From: Winogradskyella costae
GTDB lineage: Bacteria; Bacteroidota; Bacteroidia; Flavobacteriales; Flavobacteriaceae
Reading direction: 5' to 3'
Assembly (NCBI RefSeq): GCF_013403865.1
Contig: NZ_JABFDK010000006.1
Coordinates: forward strand, 62,001-126,000
Length of the DNA: 64,000 bases
Positions 20,627 to 29,945 of the stretch are shown here, piece after piece. Below the pieces are notes generated by a model, which saw only the letters and a list, made by a program, of their open reading frames with translations, was not told the DNA's origin and made no database searches. A program made the translations under genes and the position numbers. The stretch's first letter is position 1; every line of letters begins with the position of its first letter.

Positions 20627-21463
20627 ATGAAATTTAAATTTGCAATTCACATCTTATTTATTGGCCTTTTAGCATCTTGTAAAAATGATAAACCTTTAAA
20701 CTCAAACACTCTTGAAACGACTAAAAAAGAAGAGGCTACGCCAGAATTTATTAATAAAGGGCATGAATTAGTTTTTAATATGGTTGAGAAAGTCGGTAAC
20801 TACAATAATCTTAAGGAACTTAAAGATGTTGTTTATACTTACACCTATCAAACTCCAGATGGAAAAACAGATAGCTCTACTGAGAAATATATTTTTGATG
20901 GTGAATTATCATACGGAGCATATACGACACATGAAAGAACATTAGCCAATCTCAAAGGCACAATAGAACAAGGTTATGATGGGAAAGGTTATTGGTTAAA
21001 ACATAAGGGTGATACCCTAAATGACGACGCTTACTTAAAACGTGTGGCTTTTAATAGACCTACTAATTTTTATTGGTTTACCATGTTTCAAAAAATGTTA
21101 GATCCAGGACTTAACTATGAATTTATAGAGGAAACCACCATAGATAACAAAAACTATGATGTTGTAAAGGTGAGTTTCGATTTAGATAATGATAAACCTA
21201 CAGATATTTATCAATTGTATATTAACCAAGACACTAACGTAGTTGATCAATTTCTTTTTACTGTTGCTGACTTTGGAAAGATGGAGACTCCAAGTTTAAT
21301 GCTTTTGGAATACGAGAAAATCGACGGTTTATTAATGCCTACAAAACGTAAATATAAACGCTCTAATTGGAATGCAGAAGTCGATGAAAATCCATGGATA
21401 ATGGTAAATTGGTCAGACATACAGTTCAATACTAATTTAACTAAGGAGGATTTTAAAATATAG
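20627..21463 (+). CDS. Lipoprotein of unknown function (DUF6503-like)
   Basis: A 278-residue lipoprotein: signal peptide MKFKFAIHILFIGLLASC with Cys18 lipidated. The body is rich in beta strands and aromatic residues, resembling LolA-like outer-membrane-facing folds of the DUF6503 type found in Flavobacteriaceae. That assignment is from memory of the family and tentative. It starts 27 bases after thrC with no visible terminator between, so it may be read through from the thr operon, although a metabolic link is not evident. Confidence 0.7.
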   Translation: MKFKFAIHILFIGLLASCKNDKPLNSNTLETTKKEEATPEFINKGHELVFNMVEKVGNYNNLKELKDVVYTYTYQTPDGKTDSSTEKYIFDGELSYGAYTTHERTLANLKGTIEQGYDGKGYWLKHKGDTLNDDAYLKRVAFNRPTNFYWFTMFQKMLDPGLNYEFIEETTIDNKNYDVVKVSFDLDNDKPTDIYQLYINQDTNVVDQFLFTVADFGKMETPSLMLLEYEKIDGLLMPTKRKYKRSNWNAEVDENPWIMVNWSDIQFNTNLTKEDFKI

Positions 21464-21767
21464 CATCATTACACCTTTAACCATCTACAGACCTAAAGAA
21501 ACCTTATGATTACATATTAATTCTAGTGAAATTAGGGATGCTTTTTTTATTTTAGTGTTGTTTAATACTCTAACAATGGCTAAAAAATATCAGAGACCAA
21601 AATGTAAAAACTATAGAGGACCATATGGTATCTAAAAGGTTAATAGAAGGCCTAAGGTTTCATTGTGTTTGAAAAGCTTATTTACCAAATGACACTGCAG
21701 AATTATTGCATTATTACAAAGTTTACTAATAGCAAGTACACTGTAGATCTGAATACGTATTTATTTC
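21464..21767. other. 304-base gap with possible ORF remnants
   Basis: No intact gene. A 19-codon ORF starts at 21576 (MAKKYQRPKCKNYRGPYGI) and stops. In a second frame the segment from about 21624 to 21712 would encode protein-like residues interrupted by a TGA. These could be scraps of a decayed gene, but no family is recognised and chance cannot be excluded. Confidence 0.25.
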
Positions 21768-22118
21768 ATGGCAAAAACGCTTTATACCATTTACGTCATA
21801 GAATTATCAAAACGTGTGTTTACTGAAAACGCGAAGTTTAGAAATGCAAATCCACAATTTAATGGTGTTTTGCAATGTTTGTATGTTGGTATGACGAGTA
21901 AAACTCCAAAAGAACGTTTTCTTCAGCACAAAACAGGGCATCGTAACAAAAAGGGTTATAAAATATCTTCAAATATTGTTGAGAAATATGGCACCTATTT
22001 ACGTCCGAGTCTCTTTAATCATATCGATCCATTTTTCACTAGAGCCGAAGCATTAAAAGCAGAAGCACAAATTACCTTAGAATTGCGACGCGAAGGTTAT
22101 GCGGTTTGGTCTAATTAG
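21768..22118 (+). CDS. GIY-YIG nuclease-like protein
   Basis: 116 residues. The N-terminus contains YTIYVIEL, and after about 30 residues LYVGMTSKTPKERFLQH, which together resemble the GIY-YIG core (strand, strand, then Arg in the first helix). A candidate metal-binding Glu is in the later helix (ALKAEAQITLEL). The gap between the two motifs is longer than in standard members, and the first motif lacks glycine. It may be a small diverged structure-specific nuclease; host function is unknown. No partner gene is adjacent. Confidence 0.65.
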   Translation: MAKTLYTIYVIELSKRVFTENAKFRNANPQFNGVLQCLYVGMTSKTPKERFLQHKTGHRNKKGYKISSNIVEKYGTYLRPSLFNHIDPFFTRAEALKAEAQITLELRREGYAVWSN

Positions 22119-22187
22119 AAAAAACAAAATCTAATTAAACCTTTAGTACATCCTTTAGTCTAACCAAAGCTAATACAAACCATTATT

Positions 22188-22727
22188 TTGAACACAAACA
22201 TAAATCCACTCAAATCAACACTGTGTATCATTTTTGCGCTTATTACTTTAACAAGTTGCAATAATACAAGCACAGAAAAAACCGTTACATCTGAGGCTAA
22301 GAAGAATGTGAATCAAGACATTCCTGTTTACGATTTTAATGAATTTGAACCTCTAATTTACACAAAATCCGATAAAACTTATCTCGTTAATTTTTGGGCG
22401 ATGTGGTGTGCTCCTTGTGTTAAAGAGCTACCGTATATTGAAGAATTTGCCGTAAAATACCCAGATGTAGAAGTAATTTTGGTAAGCTTAGATTTCCCAA
22501 AAGATATTGAGACAAAACTTAAACCTTTCTTAAAGAAAAAAAACATAACCCAAAAAGTTGTACTATTGGATGATGCGGATGCTAACGCGTGGATAGATAA
22601 AATAGATCCTAACTGGTCTGGTGCAATCCCATTTACAATTATGTTTAACAAAAACAAACGTTTATTTTATGAACGCTCTTTTGAAAATTTAGAAGACTTA
22701 GAAAACCAAATAAAAAAACTTAATTAG
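22188..22727 (+). CDS. Thioredoxin-fold lipoprotein (TlpA/ResA-like)
   Basis: 179 residues from a TTG start at 22188; no in-frame ATG precedes the signal peptide, so TTG is the likely start. The lipoprotein signal ends LITLTSC. The thioredoxin motif is FWAMWCAPC, and a cis-Pro region follows (GAIPFTIMF). It should act on periplasmic thiols. The next gene, another thioredoxin-fold lipoprotein, starts six bases after the stop, so they form a redox pair in one transcript. Confidence 0.85.
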   Translation: MNTNINPLKSTLCIIFALITLTSCNNTSTEKTVTSEAKKNVNQDIPVYDFNEFEPLIYTKSDKTYLVNFWAMWCAPCVKELPYIEEFAVKYPDVEVILVSLDFPKDIETKLKPFLKKKNITQKVVLLDDADANAWIDKIDPNWSGAIPFTIMFNKNKRLFYERSFENLEDLENQIKKLN

Positions 22728-22733
22728 AAAATC

Positions 22734-23495
22734 ATGAAAAGAATCAGTGTCCTAATAGCCATCATCGGCTTATCTGCAAGTGTACTTGTATCTTGTAAAA
22801 ATGAAGAAAATAAAACAGGAGATGCCACCGCTGAAAACCAAAAGCATAAAGGTGAACGTCCTCCTCATGATGGTGATAGAAAAGGACCACCACATGGAGG
22901 TGACCGCAAAGGACCACCAAAGGGAGGTCTACCAGAACAAACTAAAAAATTAGAAGAAATTGGTGGCTACGCGATTGGTGATGTTGCGACTGATTTTAAT
23001 TTAAAAAATGTTGATGGTTCTATGGTATCGTTAGCTAGTATTGAAAATGCAAAAGGTTATATCGTAACCTTTACCTGTAATGAGTGTCCATTTTCAGTGT
23101 TATATGAAGACCGTTTAATTGCATTAAACAATGAATATGCACCAAAAGGATATCCTGTAATTGCGATTAACCCTAACAGTCCTGAAAACGAAAAAGAAGG
23201 TTACGCAGCAATGCAAAAACGTTCAGAAGACAAAGGATTTACATTTCCTTACTTAGTTGATGAAGGGCAAAAAATATATCCACAATATGGTGCCGTAAGA
23301 ACTCCACATGTCTTTTTATTGGATGCTGAGCGTAAAGTACAGTACATTGGTACTATTGATGACAATTCAAAATCACCAGAAAACGTCAAAGTAAACTACG
23401 TTAAAGATGCTATTGAGGCTTTAGAAAAAGGTAAAAAACCAAGCCCTAATTTCACAAAAGCTATAGGATGTCCTGTAAAAGCGAATAAGGCTTAA
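22734..23495 (+). CDS. Redoxin-family lipoprotein with His/Pro/Gly-rich linker
   Basis: 253 residues with a lipoprotein signal ending SVLVSC. Residues about 38-64 form a low-complexity linker rich in Pro, Gly, His, Asp and Lys with repeated (D)RKGPP(H/K)GG units. The rest (about 75-250) is an AhpC/TSA-like redoxin fold with active site TCNECPFSV and a C-terminal cysteine in IGCPVKA. The protein at 53948-54511 is a paralogue with ICNHCPFVI and LGCSIKW but no signal peptide. Probably a periplasmic or surface thiol reductase or peroxidase-like protein; the linker could bind metal. Confidence 0.8.
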   Translation: MKRISVLIAIIGLSASVLVSCKNEENKTGDATAENQKHKGERPPHDGDRKGPPHGGDRKGPPKGGLPEQTKKLEEIGGYAIGDVATDFNLKNVDGSMVSLASIENAKGYIVTFTCNECPFSVLYEDRLIALNNEYAPKGYPVIAINPNSPENEKEGYAAMQKRSEDKGFTFPYLVDEGQKIYPQYGAVRTPHVFLLDAERKVQYIGTIDDNSKSPENVKVNYVKDAIEALEKGKKPSPNFTKAIGCPVKANKA

Positions 23496-23515
23496 GGATC
23501 CTTAAAATAACAGTT

Positions 23516-23552
23516 ATAAAAAAACAGCATCATTTTGATGCTGTTTTTTTTT
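23516..23552 (+). terminator. Intrinsic terminator
   Basis: A stem of about 13 bp with core ACAGCATC / GATGCTGT and a five-base loop, followed by a run of nine T. It closes the two-gene thioredoxin operon. Confidence 0.9.
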
Positions 23553-23644
23553 ATAAAACTAATTAAAAATTGACTTTTCCATACATCTCAACATAATACA
23601 TATTAATTGTTATTTTTATTCAAAATTTATAAATCAAGTCATCA

Positions 23645-24508
23645 TTGAATCATTTCCCAAATGTAGCTTTTAAAAGTAGCGAAGGAGCTACGGATATTGA
23701 ATGTATTTCATTAGACGAATTATTCTCAAGAATTAAAAAAGATCCTAATCACAATCCATATCAGCCGCACCGAATTTCCTTTTTTGCCTTATTGATTGTC
23801 ACAGAAGGCAAAGGTGAACATAAAATCGATTTAAAGACTTACAACATCCAAAAAGGCTCTGTACTTAAAATTGCGAAAGGTCAGGTTCATGCTTTTCAAG
23901 ATCATTTTCAATACGATGGGTATCTCGTCGTATTTACAGAGGATTTTATTTTAAAATATTTCTCAAAATCTTCGGTCGGATTTATTTCGCATTTATACAA
24001 CTATCATATCTCTGATCCATTAGTTGAAAACAGCACTTTAACCGACTTTTTTTTAGCACGGATAACTGAAGAAATTCAAAGCAAATACACTTACGCCGAA
24101 AAGGAAATAATTGCTAAAATATTAGAGCTATTTTTATTAAAATTAGAGCGTGAAGCTCATAAAGTCTCAGATGAAACGTTCAATAAAACACACCATAGTG
24201 TTTTTATCAATTTCAAGAATTTGGTAGAAGAACATTATATAAAAACACGGAACGTCAAAGATTACGCTCAACTACTAAATATATCTACAAAACATCTCAA
24301 CACCATAGTTAGAGTAACCACATTAAATTCAGCAAAGCATTTTATTGATAACTACGTCATCTTAGAAATTAAGCGTGTAATCTTTAGTAGCACTATAAGT
24401 CTTAAAGAAGTCGCTTATGAAAACGGATTCGATGAAGTCACTAATTTTACCAAGTTTTTCAAAAAACATACAGGTCTCTCGCCTAAGGAATTTAAATCTA
24501 CACTTTAG
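23645..24508 (+). CDS. AraC-family transcriptional regulator
   Basis: 287 residues from a TTG start. The N-terminal part (about 40-110) is a cupin-like sensor (EGKGEHKIDLKTYNIQKGSV). The C-terminal part (about 185-287) holds the two helix-turn-helix units of AraC proteins, ending with the typical GFDEVTNFTKFFKKHTGLSP motif. The ligand and target are unknown. The small-protein and NmrA-like genes follow downstream but have their own likely promoter, and may be its targets. Confidence 0.9.
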   Translation: MNHFPNVAFKSSEGATDIECISLDELFSRIKKDPNHNPYQPHRISFFALLIVTEGKGEHKIDLKTYNIQKGSVLKIAKGQVHAFQDHFQYDGYLVVFTEDFILKYFSKSSVGFISHLYNYHISDPLVENSTLTDFFLARITEEIQSKYTYAEKEIIAKILELFLLKLEREAHKVSDETFNKTHHSVFINFKNLVEEHYIKTRNVKDYAQLLNISTKHLNTIVRVTTLNSAKHFIDNYVILEIKRVIFSSTISLKEVAYENGFDEVTNFTKFFKKHTGLSPKEFKSTL

Positions 24509-24551
24509 ATTTAGGTTTCACATTTACCATTTTTAACAGATAATTTACCTT

Positions 24552-24580
24552 TTGCCACTTTAGTACTTTTCAGAACTTTG
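24552..24580 (+). promoter_or_regulatory. Putative promoter of the 24596 gene
   Basis: TTG at 24552-24554, an 18-base spacer and GAACTTTG at 24573-24580, one base off TAnnTTTG. The ATG is 15 bases further on. Confidence 0.45.
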
Positions 24581-24595
24581 TAATAAATAAATATT

Positions 24596-24796
24596 ATGAG
24601 CGACATTGCAAAATGCCCTACATGTGGCAGTTATTCTAAAATAAAAGAAAAAGAAGGAGAAACCACCTATCAAGCAGTACAAGATGAAGAGGCTTTAAAA
24701 AAAGTTGGCCAAATGAAGAAAGCGCTTGAAAAGTTTAAAACAAAAGCAGAACAACTTGAAAAAGAGTTAGAGGCTTTAAAATCGAAACATGCATAA
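24596..24796 (+). CDS. Small CxxC coiled-coil protein
   Basis: 66 residues. The N-terminus has one Cys-Pro-Thr-Cys pair (AKCPTCGSY), a half zinc-ribbon that could bind metal as a dimer. Residues about 30-64 are a highly charged coiled coil. No family is recognised. It precedes the NmrA-like oxidoreductase by 10 bases (using that gene's preferred start), so the two are likely co-transcribed. Confidence 0.7.
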   Translation: MSDIAKCPTCGSYSKIKEKEGETTYQAVQDEEALKKVGQMKKALEKFKTKAEQLEKELEALKSKHA

Positions 24797-24806
24797 ACCA
24801 TTAATT

Positions 24807-25667
24807 ATGAAAATAGCAGTAACATCAGCAAGCGGACATTTAGGATCTGCCATTGTAAAAGCACTTTTAAAAGCCACTAAAAAAGAAAATGTTATAGCCA
24901 TAGCAAGAACCACAGAAAAAGCAGAACACTTGGGTGTAGAAGTCAGAAAAGGAGATTACAATAGTCGTGAAGGTTTCAATGCCGCTTTAAAAGGAATAGA
25001 CACTGTATTGTTAGTTTCTGGCATGGATGAGCCACAGAAAAGAATACAACAACACCGAAATGTCATTGAAGCAGCCAAACAAAACGGCATTCAAAAAATA
25101 GTCTATACGAGTATTGTGGGTGCTGAAGAAAACAATGCTTTTAGTCCTGTGGTGCAAAGTAATCGTCAGACGGAAGAAGACATCCGTAATTCCGGTTTAC
25201 AATGGGTTATTGGTAGAAACGGCATATATATTGAACCCGATTTAGAATATTTAGATACCTATATAAAAGACGGAGAGATAAGAAATTGTGCAGATCAAGG
25301 AAAATGTACGTATACGAGTCGTGAAGAATTGGGACTTGCCTATGCTAAAATGTTATTAGAAGAAAAACATAATGGTAACATCTATAATTTAGTCGGTGAA
25401 GCGATTACGCAAAAGCAACTTGCAGACTTTATTAATCAGGTTTACGACACAAAATTAGTCTATAATGCTGTTTCTGTAAAAGCTTATAAAGCCGATAGAA
25501 TAGCTGAGCTTGGTGAGTTTCTAGGAACTATCATCGCCGGAATTTACGAAGGCATTAAAAATGGTGCTAATGATGTGAACTCTGATTATGAAAAAGCTAC
25601 TGGGAGAGCACACAAATCGGCATTAAAACTAATAGAGACTTACCATCAAAAACACGTTCAAAACTAA
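24807..25667 (+). CDS. NmrA-like NAD(P)-binding oxidoreductase (QOR2-type)
   Basis: 286 residues from ATG 24807, where the Rossmann strand begins directly (MKIAVTSASGHLG); an in-frame ATG at 24789 overlaps the upstream gene and adds six residues before this, so I do not favour it. The nucleotide-binding loop is ASGHLGS. The absence of the classical YxxxK pair and the general layout fit atypical short-chain proteins such as NmrA and quinone oxidoreductase 2. The substrate is unknown, perhaps quinones or a redox-sensing role. Confidence 0.8.
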   Translation: MKIAVTSASGHLGSAIVKALLKATKKENVIAIARTTEKAEHLGVEVRKGDYNSREGFNAALKGIDTVLLVSGMDEPQKRIQQHRNVIEAAKQNGIQKIVYTSIVGAEENNAFSPVVQSNRQTEEDIRNSGLQWVIGRNGIYIEPDLEYLDTYIKDGEIRNCADQGKCTYTSREELGLAYAKMLLEEKHNGNIYNLVGEAITQKQLADFINQVYDTKLVYNAVSVKAYKADRIAELGEFLGTIIAGIYEGIKNGANDVNSDYEKATGRAHKSALKLIETYHQKHVQN

Positions 25668-25697
25668 ATTTAATTCCATTTAAATAAACGTTAGTAA

Positions 25698-25735
25698 TAA
25701 AAAAACAGCACCTTTTTCAAAGTGCTGTTTTTTAA
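25698..25735. terminator. Bidirectional intrinsic terminator
   Basis: The 12-bp stem AAAAAACAGCAC / GTGCTGTTTTTT (25700-25711 and 25722-25733) has A and T runs at the two ends. It lies between the convergent NmrA-like gene and guaB. Confidence 0.9.
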
Positions 25736-25747
25736 TTTTATATTAAG

Positions 25748-25767
25748 ATTCCTGCCTTCGTAGGAAT
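25748..25767. repeat. Palindromic intergenic element
   Basis: ATTCCTGC-CTTC-GTAGGAAT forms an 8-bp stem (one G-T pair) with a four-base loop, five bases before the end of guaB. The motif resembles the dispersed palindromic repeats of the TTCCTGC...GCAGGAA type seen between genes in this family. Only one copy is in this window. Confidence 0.5.
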
Positions 25768-25771
25768 TTGG

Positions 25772-27244
25772 TTATCTTGAATAATTAGGCGACTCATTCG
25801 TAATCGTTACATCATGAGGGTGACTTTCATTAATCCCTGAACTTGTAATTTTTACAAAACGTCCGGTTTCTTTCAACGTCTCGATATCTTTAGCACCACA
25901 ATAGCCCATTCCTGCTCTAAGGCCTCCAATAAATTGATGAATACTTTCAACCAATTCACCTTTATAAGGCACACGACCAACAATTCCTTCCGGTACTAAT
26001 TTTTTAATATCGTCTTCTACATCTTGAAAATAACGATCCTTACTACCTTGCTTCATGGCTTCAACAGAACCCATCCCTCTGTAAGATTTGAATTTTCTTC
26101 CTTCGTATATAATAGTTTCTCCCGGACTTTCTTTTGTTCCTGCTAAAAGAGATCCTAACATTACTGTATCTGCACCAGCAGCTATCGCTTTAGGTATATC
26201 ACCCGTATATCGAATACCACCATCTGCAATGACAGGAACTCCAGAACCTTTTATCGCTGCAGCAACTTCTAAAACCGCTGAAAACTGAGGAAAACCAACA
26301 CCTGCAACAACTCTTGTTGTACAGATTGAACCTGGACCAATTCCTACTTTTACAGCATCTGCTCCAGCTTCTACTAAATATTTAGCAGCAGCACCTGTTG
26401 CTATATTTCCAACAATAACATCGAGCTTAGGAAACTTCTTTTTAATGTCTTTCAATACAGAAACCACACCTTTAGTGTGTCCGTGAGCCGTATCTATAAT
26501 TACAGCATCTACGCCTGCAGCTACTAAAGCCGAAGCTCTTTCTACTGCATCTGCTGTAACACCAATTGCAGCAGCAACTCTTAATCTACCAAAAGAATCT
26601 TTATTCGCATTTGGTTTTTGAGTTACTTTAGTAATATCTCTAAAAGTAATAAGTCCTTTTAGATTAAAATTATCATCAACAATCAATAATTTTTCAATCT
26701 TGTTTTGTTGTAGAATTTGTTCTGCATCTTTTAAAGACGTACCAACAGCAGCAGTTACCAAATTTTCTTTGGTCATTACTTCAATAATTGGTTTTGTTCC
26801 TTCGTGTTCAAAACGTAAATCTCTATTAGTAACAATTCCTTTTAATTTTCCATCTTCATCTACAATAGGAATTCCTCCAATACTATGCTCAGCCATATTT
26901 GATTTCGCATCAAAAACAGTTGCCGTCATTGGTAATGTTACAGGATCGATAATCATTCCGCTTTCTGCACGTTTTACACGTCTCACCTTATCGGCTTGCT
27001 GTGCAATAGTCATGTTTTTATGTAACACGCCTATTCCACCTTCTTGCGCCATGGCAATTGCCATTTTACTTTCGGTAACCGTATCCATTGCTGCTGAAAT
27101 AACAGGAATGTTAATGGTAATGTTTCGTGTGAATTTTGTTTTGATACTAACTTCTCTAGGAAGTATTTCTGAGAATGCTGGAACTAAGAGTACGTCATCG
27201 TAAGTAAGACCTTCTCCAACAATTTTATTTTCGTGTGCTGTCAT
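25772..27244 (-). CDS. guaB: IMP dehydrogenase
   Basis: 490 residues from ATG 27244; an in-frame GTG at 27268 coincides with the promoter -7 element and cannot be the start. It oxidises IMP to XMP, the committed step to GMP. The catalytic cysteine is Cys308 in [10 protein letters not shown]; two CBS domains are inserted at about 95-205; the flap region carries [10 protein letters not shown]. Length and order are standard. It is monocistronic, bounded by its own promoter and the bidirectional terminator. Confidence 0.97.
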   Translation of the reverse strand: MTAHENKIVGEGLTYDDVLLVPAFSEILPREVSIKTKFTRNITINIPVISAAMDTVTESKMAIAMAQEGGIGVLHKNMTIAQQADKVRRVKRAESGMIIDPVTLPMTATVFDAKSNMAEHSIGGIPIVDEDGKLKGIVTNRDLRFEHEGTKPIIEVMTKENLVTAAVGTSLKDAEQILQQNKIEKLLIVDDNFNLKGLITFRDITKVTQKPNANKDSFGRLRVAAAIGVTADAVERASALVAAGVDAVIIDTAHGHTKGVVSVLKDIKKKFPKLDVIVGNIATGAAAKYLVEAGADAVKVGIGPGSICTTRVVAGVGFPQFSAVLEVAAAIKGSGVPVIADGGIRYTGDIPKAIAAGADTVMLGSLLAGTKESPGETIIYEGRKFKSYRGMGSVEAMKQGSKDRYFQDVEDDIKKLVPEGIVGRVPYKGELVESIHQFIGGLRAGMGYCGAKDIETLKETGRFVKITSSGINESHPHDVTITNESPNYSR

Positions 27245-27267
27245 GGCAATTAAGATATAATTGCGCA

Positions 27268-27294
27268 CAAAGGTAAGGATTTAATATCAACCAA
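27268..27294 (-). promoter_or_regulatory. guaB promoter
   Basis: On the minus strand TACCTTTG (27275 to 27268) is a perfect TAnnTTTG element, and a TTG lies 16 bases upstream. The predicted transcript starts near 27261, 17 bases before the ATG. Confidence 0.65.
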
Positions 27295-27375
27295 GTACGC
27301 TTATATGAGGTTTTGAATATTATTTTATTGTTAAGCACAAATTCTCTTGTAGTTAGCATGAAAATTGACACCTTA

Positions 27376-27729
27376 TTAGTTCAAAATAAAAGTATAATCA
27401 ATATCAATTAAGGTTATTTCATTTTCATAAACACTACCTCTATGACAAAAAAGTGCTTTAAGCTCTAGTATTTCTTGCTTATTAAACATTAAAACCAAAT
27501 TCTCTTGAATAGATGGAATAGGAATTTTTCGTTTCACTTTTGCATCAGCATACATCTCTTCCCAATAATCTTCTTCTATGGCTAATAAATAAGTTTTAAA
27601 TCGATGGTATTGTTCTTCTGTGAATTCAAAGTAGATATTATTAAATTCTAAATGATAAATATTACAGCCTTTACATATAGACAATTCACCATTACTAACT
27701 TTTGATAAAACTTTTATATTATGACACAT
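27376..27729 (-). CDS. Small Cys-rich-N-terminus protein (DUF6686-like)
   Basis: 117 residues without signal peptide. The N-terminus has MCHNIK and SICKGCNIYHL, a Cys/His cluster that could bind metal. The remainder is predicted mixed alpha/beta. It resembles the DUF6686 family of Flavobacteriaceae (tentative, from memory). It is the last gene of the five-gene leftward operon with the PepSY-flavodoxin reductase, 12 bases upstream, so a role in iron handling or reductase maturation is inferred. Confidence 0.7.
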   Translation of the reverse strand: MCHNIKVLSKVSNGELSICKGCNIYHLEFNNIYFEFTEEQYHRFKTYLLAIEEDYWEEMYADAKVKRKIPIPSIQENLVLMFNKQEILELKALFCHRGSVYENEITLIDIDYTFILN

Positions 27730-27741
27730 AAGTTCTCTTTT

Positions 27742-29940
27742 TTAATAACAATCCATTTTAATTTGCCCGTTACTTTCAAACGCACTTAATGGTTTGTTGA
27801 GTTGTTCTGTGGTAATATTATTTAAGACTTCTAAAACACGACTCTGCATGGCTATAGCCCCACAAATCATGACTACTCCATTTTGCTGAAAGTGCTTTGC
27901 AATAAATTCTTTATTTTGAATTAAAAGATCTTGAACGTAAATTTTCTCTGCTTGTTCTTGAGAAAATGCTGTTTGCAATTGGTTTAGTTTATCTTGCTTT
28001 TTTGCTTCTTCTAATAAACCAGCATACAACTCTAAAGATGTCTTGGTTCGTCCTCCCCAAAACAAGTGTATATTTTTCTGTTTTTTATTGTCGTGAATCA
28101 TCCCCAGAAATGGTGCAAGACCAGTTCCGTTGGCTATTAAAATGACATCTTTTGTTTTAGCTGGTAAATGAAATTCTTTATTTTCACTTATCGTTGCTGT
28201 AATAGTATCAGAGGTATTTAATGTGCTGAAATAGGTAGAACACAGTCCTTTGTCATGTTTTTTAATACTCAAAAGAATATCTCCTTCTACTTTGGCAATT
28301 GAATATTCTCTGGCAGCTTCATCTTCATTAGGCTTAAATGCTAGTAAATCACCCGACTGAAATTTAATCTTCTTTAATGGCCTTAACTGCAACAAGAAAG
28401 TATCATCTATATTTAACTCCGTTCGTTTTACCACTTTAAACGTTCGTGTATATTTTGAATTTAATTTCTCGGTTGGCTGTGTGATAATTAGATTTTGATT
28501 AGAAACGGTATTCCATTGCAAAACCCAATTTTTAAAGGCTTCAAAAGATTGATTATTGATTTTTACTAATTCTAATTTTTGATTAAAATTTGGATGTGCA
28601 TTTAGCAAATCATCTACTTCTTCTGCGTATTTACAATATTCAGGATATAACAAAGAACCAAAACCTACTACAGAATAATCTAACGTAGAATTTTGAATTG
28701 TTCTCAGTAACTTTTCAAATTTAGTCGCATTTATTGGCGCATCTCCTTCGCCATAAGTTGCTGTAAAAATGATGAGCTCTTTAGCTTTATGATATGTAGC
28801 ATACTGATTTAATTCGGTGATATAAGCTTTCTTTCCTTCCGCTAATAAAGCTTTGTAAAATAAGGTTGCAAAACGAAATGTACTTCCTGTTTCTGAACCT
28901 ACAAGAATAATATATTCTGCGTCTTCTTTTTTAAATTTATTCTTAATTTTTACTGCTGACTTTCTACGTTTTAAAGTCATAGCAAAACCAGAATAAATAA
29001 AGAATAACAAAACAACACCAACCAATGCTAAAACAATAGACCATAAAATAGTGCCTTGGCCTGTATGCAGAAACAAACTCCATTGCGATAACATATGAAC
29101 CAAAGGATACCGCTGTTCGCTTACAATTTCGCCAGAAACCTGATTGACTAAAAGTTCTTTATCTTTTAATGTGATAAAAAAGTAATCTTCTACATCTTCT
29201 GAAAAAGGAAATTCTAAATTTTTAACCTCCGAAATTGGTGTAGACTTAAAAACTTCGAAATCTGAAAATGGTATTTTATCAATATCCTCAGATACATCTT
29301 CAGGATAAGTATGCGTAATATTTGATTCTGGTAAAAGAGAAAACTTTTCTAATGATAAATAGACACCTGTAAATGCGACAATGATCACAGGAATTAGAAA
29401 CCAACGTCCTAATTCTACATGATAATATTGTTCAAAATTCTCGTTAACTATTTTAGAGAAAAACCGACGAATCCCTCCTTGTCTTTTGGCTATTAATACC
29501 AAACCTGTAATAGCCATTAAGATTAAAAAGAAGGACACCAAACCTACAATAAAACGCCCTGTAGATTTTAGAAATAAAGAACGGTGTAAATTAGTGGTAA
29601 ACTTAAAAAGTGGTGATTTTTCAATAAGCTCACCTAACTTCTCCCCTGTTTCTGGGTTGATGTAAAAGGTTTCACTATCACCTTCCTTTGTAATAACCGA
29701 CGCTATGACAAAATCATTTTCATCCGTTGAGATGGTAATAATTTCGTCATAACTATTAGTTAAACTTTCTATCGTTGTGGCTAAAGTTGTGTCCTCATTA
29801 ATTTGATAAGATTCCAACTGATTAGAAATAGGCTCGAAAGCCAAAATAGTACCAGTTACGGAAGCTAAAACAATAAAAAGAGAAGACACCAAAGCCAACA
29901 TAAGGTGACTAAATCTCCAAATAGAAAGGGTCATTTGCAT
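27742..29940 (-). CDS. PepSY-TM / flavodoxin / FAD-NADPH reductase fusion
   Basis: 732 residues. N-terminal membrane part with four helices (about 12-35, 128-151, 180-197, 297-321) and periplasmic PepSY-type segments between them. His12, His119, His174 and His292 lie at or near helix ends, as haem ligands of PepSY-TM proteins do. A cytosolic flavodoxin domain follows (FMN loop VGSETGSTFRF near 348), then a ferredoxin-NADP reductase-like module (FAD motif REYSIAK, NADPH motifs NGTGLAPFLG and MICGAIAMQ). It should carry electrons from NADPH across the inner membrane. DUF2271 is five bases upstream in the same operon. Confidence 0.88.
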   Translation of the reverse strand: MQMTLSIWRFSHLMLALVSSLFIVLASVTGTILAFEPISNQLESYQINEDTTLATTIESLTNSYDEIITISTDENDFVIASVITKEGDSETFYINPETGEKLGELIEKSPLFKFTTNLHRSLFLKSTGRFIVGLVSFFLILMAITGLVLIAKRQGGIRRFFSKIVNENFEQYYHVELGRWFLIPVIIVAFTGVYLSLEKFSLLPESNITHTYPEDVSEDIDKIPFSDFEVFKSTPISEVKNLEFPFSEDVEDYFFITLKDKELLVNQVSGEIVSEQRYPLVHMLSQWSLFLHTGQGTILWSIVLALVGVVLLFFIYSGFAMTLKRRKSAVKIKNKFKKEDAEYIILVGSETGSTFRFATLFYKALLAEGKKAYITELNQYATYHKAKELIIFTATYGEGDAPINATKFEKLLRTIQNSTLDYSVVGFGSLLYPEYCKYAEEVDDLLNAHPNFNQKLELVKINNQSFEAFKNWVLQWNTVSNQNLIITQPTEKLNSKYTRTFKVVKRTELNIDDTFLLQLRPLKKIKFQSGDLLAFKPNEDEAAREYSIAKVEGDILLSIKKHDKGLCSTYFSTLNTSDTITATISENKEFHLPAKTKDVILIANGTGLAPFLGMIHDNKKQKNIHLFWGGRTKTSLELYAGLLEEAKKQDKLNQLQTAFSQEQAEKIYVQDLLIQNKEFIAKHFQQNGVVMICGAIAMQSRVLEVLNNITTEQLNKPLSAFESNGQIKMDCY

Positions 29941-29945
29941 TGCTT

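Noticed and set aside
26700..27203. 167-codon plus-strand ORF
   Set aside because: Fully antisense to the well-conserved guaB; no independent support.
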